Assembly: GCA_007130345.1 (NCBI GenBank)
Contig: SLSP01000386.1
Coordinates: 1 to 21,011 of the forward strand
Length of the DNA: 21,011 nt
Direction: 5' to 3'
Origin: Thermoflexales bacterium
GTDB lineage: Bacteria; Chloroflexota; Anaerolineae; B4-G1; SLSP01
Position numbers and translations under genes: made by a program. Position 1 is the first letter of the stretch. Each line of letters opens with the position of its first letter. The notes below the pieces were generated by a model, which made no database searches, was not told the origin of the DNA, and saw nothing but the letters and a program-made list of their open reading frames with translations. Below, piece by piece: positions 17,770-21,011 of this stretch.

Positions 17770-18801
17770 ATGCGCATAGTCGTTGACGCTTTTGGTTCGG
17801 ATCAGTGCCCCGGCCCGGATGTAGAAGGGGCGGTGCTGGCAGCCCGCGAGTGGGGCGACGAGATTATCCTGGTGGGGCCGGAGGAGCGCGTGCGGCAGGA
17901 GTTGGCGAAGCACGACACGGCGGGCCTCAACCTCCGCGTCGTCCACGCGCCAGAGGTCATCACGATGGCCGATCACTCCCAGGATGTGCGGAATAAGGAG
18001 GACTCGTCCATCCGCGTGGGGATGCGCCTGGTGCGAGATGGCGAAGCCGACGCCTTCGTCTCGATGGGCAACACCATCGCCACGCTCTCGGCGGCTATCT
18101 TCGACCTGCGGCGGATTCGCGGCATTCGCCGGCCCGCGCTGGCCGGCCTCTATCCGCTGACCTTCGGGCGGGTGCTGCTGCTGGATATGGGCGCCACCGC
18201 CGATCCCAAGCCGGAGTACCTGGAGCAGTTCGCGCGCATGGGCTGCATCTACGCGGAGCAGGTTCTGGGGATGGCCGCGCCGCGTGTGGGCCTGCTCGCA
18301 AACGGCGAGGAGGACGAGAAGGGCACGCTGGTCTTGCGCGAGACGCATCAACTGTTCAAGCAATGCGACTTCAACTTTGTGGGCAACGTGGAACCGAAGG
18401 AGATGACCCAAGACGTGGTCGATGTCGTGATCACGGACGGCTTCACGGGCAACATTATGATCAAGACGGCAGAGTCCGTCGCCAGCTTCGCGGCGCGGCT
18501 GCTCAAGCGCGAGTTCTGGGCGACGCCGTTGGCGAAGGTGGGGATGCTGCTGCTGCTCCCCGCGCTGGTGCTGGCGCTGCCGGGGATCGCGCTGCTCTAT
18601 CCCGGCGCGCGGCGCATCATCCGCCGGCTGGATTACACGGAGTTGGGCGGCGCGGTACTCCTCGGCGTCGATGGCGTCGTCATTGTGGGGCACGGGCGAT
18701 CCAACGCGAAGGCCGTCAAGAACGCCATCCGCCAGGGCCGCGACGCGGTCGCCGGGCAGGTCGTCCCCGCCATCAAGGCCGGGCTGGAAGCGCGGAAGTG
18801 A
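17770..18801 (+). CDS. plsX: Phosphate acyltransferase PlsX (divergent)
   Basis: A 343-aa peripheral membrane enzyme that converts acyl-ACP and phosphate to acyl-phosphate for phosphatidic acid synthesis. The family order is recognisable: MRIVVDAFGSD (usual DAMGGD), VSMGNTIATL (usual VSAGNTGAL), GEEDEKGT (usual GEEExKGN), NFVGNVEP and VVDVVITDGFTGNIMIKTAES. Near the C-terminus a hydrophobic stretch rich in Leu, Pro and Ala (about residues 258-280) is longer than the amphipathic membrane helix normally seen before the LDYxExGGA motif. AGGAGG (17759-17764) is 5 nt from the ATG. It is likely cotranscribed with the DinG gene, and fabF follows after 170 bp. The changes in canonical motifs leave some doubt that the activity is standard PlsX. 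Confidence 0.88.
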   Translation: MRIVVDAFGSDQCPGPDVEGAVLAAREWGDEIILVGPEERVRQELAKHDTAGLNLRVVHAPEVITMADHSQDVRNKEDSSIRVGMRLVRDGEADAFVSMGNTIATLSAAIFDLRRIRGIRRPALAGLYPLTFGRVLLLDMGATADPKPEYLEQFARMGCIYAEQVLGMAAPRVGLLANGEEDEKGTLVLRETHQLFKQCDFNFVGNVEPKEMTQDVVDVVITDGFTGNIMIKTAESVASFAARLLKREFWATPLAKVGMLLLLPALVLALPGIALLYPGARRIIRRLDYTELGGAVLLGVDGVVIVGHGRSNAKAVKNAIRQGRDAVAGQVVPAIKAGLEARK

Positions 18802-18805
18802 TGGT

Positions 18806-18826
18806 AGCTTTTTGCGTGAAAAAGCT
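18806..18826 (+). terminator. AT-rich hairpin right after plsX, possible weak terminator
   Basis: AGCTTTTT (18806-18813) and AAAAAGCT (18819-18826) form a perfect 8-bp stem over GCGTG, 4 bp after the plsX stop. It has no T tail and a weak stem, so termination is doubtful; it may act as an mRNA-end stabiliser. Confidence 0.4.
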
Positions 18827-18873
18827 CGGAGTTCCCGTATCGAGGACGGTTTCAGCAAGCATTGACTTGTCTA

Positions 18874-18910
18874 GCCGCCCCCGGGGACGGGGGCTTGGAG
18901 CGCGCTCATA
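18874..18910 (+). repeat. 37-bp GC-rich hairpin repeat, copy 2
   Basis: Same orientation as copy 1 (14637-14673) with two differences: CTTG for CTGG, and GCGC for GCGT, which turns the last part into the perfect palindrome GAGCGCGCTC. It lies between plsX and fabF. Confidence 0.85.
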
Positions 18911-18923
18911 GGCCGAATCTGTG

Positions 18924-18951
18924 CCACTTACCATTTACCATTCATCATTCT
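18924..18951 (+). repeat. Heptamer repeat tract before fabF
   Basis: Four 7-bp units are visible: CCACTTA, CCATTTA, CCATTCA, TCATTCT. They are followed by AA and then ACAGGAG (18954-18960), the Shine-Dalgarno of fabF, 11 nt from its ATG. Confidence 0.65.
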
Positions 18952-18971
18952 AAACAGGAGATCGCTTTATT

Positions 18972-20240
18972 ATGACTAATCGGATTCGCGTGGTAGTTAC
19001 TGGAATGGGGGCGGTGACGCCCATCGGCCATACCGTGCCGGAGACGTGGGAGAACGCTCTGGCGGGGCAATCGGGGGTGGCGCGCATCCAGCGCTTCGAC
19101 CCGGTGGCTGCTGATCTGCCCGTGCATATCGCGGCAGAGGTTAAGAACTTCAATCCCAAGAAATATATCGACCGCAAAGAGGCCCGGCGGATGGCGCGCT
19201 GCTCGCAACTCGCGCTGGTGGCGGCGCACGAAGCACTGGAGGATGCCGGGTTGTCGGCGCCCATCTACACGGATGATGCGCTGGCCGAGCGCGTGGCGAC
19301 GGTCATCGGCGTGGGGATGGGCGGGTTGGATTGGGCTATGGAACATTCGCAGAAGTACTGGGAGCAGGGCGCGCGGGGCGTCAGTCCCTTCGCGCTGGTC
19401 TCGTCGCTGCCCAATATGCCCTCGTACCACGTCAGCTTGCTGGCGGGGGCGAAGGGTCCCATCACGACGCCGGTAGCCGCGTGCGCGACGGGGTCGCAGG
19501 CCATCGGCGAGGGCGCGGATATGATCCGCAACGGGCGCGCGGATATGGCCCTGGTCGGCGGGAGCGAGGGGCTGATCATCGACGTGTCCATCCTGGGCTT
19601 CTCGGTGATGCGCGCGCTTTCGACGCGCAATGACGCGCCGGAGAAGGCCAGTCGTCCATTCGACAAGGACCGCGACGGCTTTGTGATGGGCGAAGGCGCG
19701 GGCATCCTGGTGCTGGAAAGCCTGGAACACGCCCAGGCGCGCGGCGCACGCATCTACGGCGAGGTGATGGGGTACGCTTCTTCATCCGACGCCTACCACA
19801 TGACGCAACCCGACCCCGAATCGCAGGGCGTCCGCCGCGCTATCCGCTGGGCGATGAAGTACGCCGGGATCGCGCCGGAGGCCGTCGATTACGTCAATGC
19901 GCACGGCACGTCCACGCCGCTCAACGACCCGGCAGAGACTTACGCGCTCAAGCAGGTCTTCGGCGACCACGCCTATAAGCTGGCGGTCAGTTCCAACAAG
20001 TCGATGATCGGCCACACGATGGGGGCCGCCGGCGCTATTGAGGCTATTTTGACGGTGCTGACGATGCAGCGCAGCGTGATTTTGCCGACCATCAACCTCG
20101 ACACGCCCGATCCCGAATGTGACCTGGACTATGTGCCGTGGGAACCCCGCGAGGCTGAGGTGCGGGTATCCCTCAAGAACGCCTTCGGATTCGGCGGGCA
20201 GAATGCGTGCCTGATCCTGGGCCGGTGGGAAGGAGTATAA
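18972..20240 (+). CDS. fabF: Beta-ketoacyl-ACP synthase II
   Basis: A 422-aa condensing enzyme for the elongation step of type II fatty-acid synthesis, using malonyl-ACP and acyl-ACP. The catalytic set is complete: Cys171 in TPVAACATGSQ, His311 in NAHGTSTPLND, Lys343 in SSNKSMIGH and His348; the GFGGQN loop lies at the C-terminus. Length and start (VVVTGMGAVTPIG) agree with FabF/KASII; an equally conserved KAS-like protein of secondary metabolism is unlikely given the plsX neighbour. ACAGGAG lies 11 nt before the ATG, a rather long spacing. No acpP, fabD or fabG is between plsX and fabF, unlike the common cluster. The next gene's Shine-Dalgarno overlaps its stop. Confidence 0.96.
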   Translation: MTNRIRVVVTGMGAVTPIGHTVPETWENALAGQSGVARIQRFDPVAADLPVHIAAEVKNFNPKKYIDRKEARRMARCSQLALVAAHEALEDAGLSAPIYTDDALAERVATVIGVGMGGLDWAMEHSQKYWEQGARGVSPFALVSSLPNMPSYHVSLLAGAKGPITTPVAACATGSQAIGEGADMIRNGRADMALVGGSEGLIIDVSILGFSVMRALSTRNDAPEKASRPFDKDRDGFVMGEGAGILVLESLEHAQARGARIYGEVMGYASSSDAYHMTQPDPESQGVRRAIRWAMKYAGIAPEAVDYVNAHGTSTPLNDPAETYALKQVFGDHAYKLAVSSNKSMIGHTMGAAGAIEAILTVLTMQRSVILPTINLDTPDPECDLDYVPWEPREAEVRVSLKNAFGFGGQNACLILGRWEGV

Positions 20241-20241
20241 A

Positions 20242-20952
20242 ATGCGACAAATAGTCAACGAGAAGCATATCGAGCGACAATCCAAAATCGGCAAGAACGC
20301 CCCGCTGGCGGGGATGGGGCTATTGATCATCGCCACTGTGTTGATGTTTCAACGTCCCGACCTGATAGCCCTGTCGATGTTGCTGGTGTGGGTGGGATTT
20401 GTCGCCTCCATTTTGAGCAACTATCTCGGCGAGCGGTATCTGGGGCCTGCCGCGCATCATAATAAAGTCCCCGAATCGCTCAAAGGTCTGGGGAATCGCT
20501 ATACCCTGTTGGTGTATCAGACCCCGGTGCCCTTCGTCTTAATCGGGCCGGGCGGCCTGACCGTCATCATAGTAAGTTCGCAGGGCGGGCGCGTCACCTA
20601 TGATGAGGAGAAGGGTCGCTGGCATCACGAGCAGAAGATGGGGATGTTGCGGCGCTTCATGGGACAGGAGGGCTTGGGACAGCCGCATCGCATCGCCGCA
20701 TCGGAAGTCAGCGCGTTACAGGCGTGGCTCGCCAAGCGCTTGCCCGAAGGCATGGAGATTCCCACGCGCGCCGTCCTGCTCTTTGTGCATCCCGATGTGT
20801 ATTTGGAAGCCGACGACGCGCCGATTACCGCGCTCCGGGGATCGGAGATCAAGCGTTGGGTGCGCGATTCGGCAAACCGGCGGGATCGGCTCGCCGATGC
20901 GCAGCGCAGCGCGCTGTACGCGGCGCTGGAGATCGAGGAAGACGCCGGATAG
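20242..20952 (+). CDS. Hypothetical two-TM membrane protein with NERD-like cytoplasmic domain
   Basis: A 236-aa protein. Two adjacent hydrophobic segments (about residues 22-38 and 42-58) form a membrane hairpin, followed by a soluble domain: GNRYTLLVYQTPVPFVLIGPGGLTVI, then RVTYDEEKGRWHH. A short strand-loop-strand next to a membrane anchor recalls nuclease-related (NERD) proteins of this phylum, but I see no clear catalytic Asp/Glu-Lys set, so that is only a suggestion. VLLFVHPDVYLE (about 174-185) is a hydrophobic strand typical of such a fold. Its ATG is 1 bp after the fabF stop, with AAGGAG (20230-20235) inside the end of fabF, so translation is coupled to fabF. Function is unknown. Confidence 0.75.
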   Translation: MRQIVNEKHIERQSKIGKNAPLAGMGLLIIATVLMFQRPDLIALSMLLVWVGFVASILSNYLGERYLGPAAHHNKVPESLKGLGNRYTLLVYQTPVPFVLIGPGGLTVIIVSSQGGRVTYDEEKGRWHHEQKMGMLRRFMGQEGLGQPHRIAASEVSALQAWLAKRLPEGMEIPTRAVLLFVHPDVYLEADDAPITALRGSEIKRWVRDSANRRDRLADAQRSALYAALEIEEDAG

Positions 20953-20981
20953 CCTGACGGATTTCGCCACCACAAAACGGC

Positions 20982-21011
20982 CCGGTCGCGCGCGTTGAGC
21001 GCATCGACCGG
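20982..21011 (+). terminator. Hairpin at the window edge, possible terminator (tail not visible)
   Basis: CCGGTCG (20982-20988) pairs with CGACCGG (21005-21011), with an inner GCGC/GCGC stem and a GTTGA loop. It starts 29 bp after the last stop codon. The window ends at the stem, so a T-run cannot be checked. Confidence 0.5.

Noticed and set aside
17560..18858. 432-codon open frame antisense to plsX
   Set aside because: Shadow of plsX; Arg/His/Gln-rich with no motif.

Overview
The window is most likely a piece of a Chloroflexota (Anaerolineae-like) chromosome. This is inferred from the high-GC coding style, a Firmicute/Chloroflexota-type T-box riboswitch, the mix of gene families, and abundant degenerate 7-bp tandem repeats and small palindromic repeats, some of them translated inside genes. 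No 16S rRNA or taxonomic marker was available, so this assignment is tentative.

Left part (1-8668, minus strand). Two high-GC envelope-glycosylation genes flank a lower-GC four-gene restriction-modification island: a family-4 glycosyltransferase (7499-8668) upstream and a GT39/ArnT-like membrane glycosyltransferase (1-2274, cut by the window edge) downstream. In transcription order the island holds a C5-cytosine DNA methyltransferase (6046-7467), a HhH-GPD [4Fe-4S] DNA glycosylase with a catalytic-site Tyr like thymine-DNA glycosylases (5391-6071), a McrB-like AAA+ NTPase (4004-5398) and a DUF2357/PD-(D/E)XK nuclease (2295-4001). The genes overlap or nearly touch and look translationally coupled. 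The layout resembles LlaJI-type systems (McrB-like NTPase plus nuclease plus m5C methylase), with a repair enzyme placed to fix the T:G mismatches that m5C deamination creates.

Middle (8669-13864). A divergent promoter region leads rightward into a complete T-box leader with a GUC (valine) specifier, a TGGT T-box bulge and an attenuator terminator. The expected target, valS (11006-13864), is not the first gene. An OLD/PARIS-like pair, an AAA_21 ATPase (9139-10365) and a DUF4276 TOPRIM-like protein (10362-10988), lies between riboswitch and valS. This places a probable anti-phage module under control of the tRNA-Val charging state, and is the most unusual arrangement in the window.

Right part (13865-21011, plus strand). 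A hypothetical protein, a strong terminator, then a promoter followed by a DnaQ-exonuclease/DinG-helicase fusion, plsX, fabF and a small two-TM protein. plsX and fabF belong to phospholipid and fatty-acid synthesis. Two near-identical 37-bp GC-rich hairpin repeats lie in the intergenic regions. Three genes (the GT4 gene, the 13922 gene and fabF) carry a 7-bp-period repeat tract that runs into the same Shine-Dalgarno heptamer ACAGGAG.
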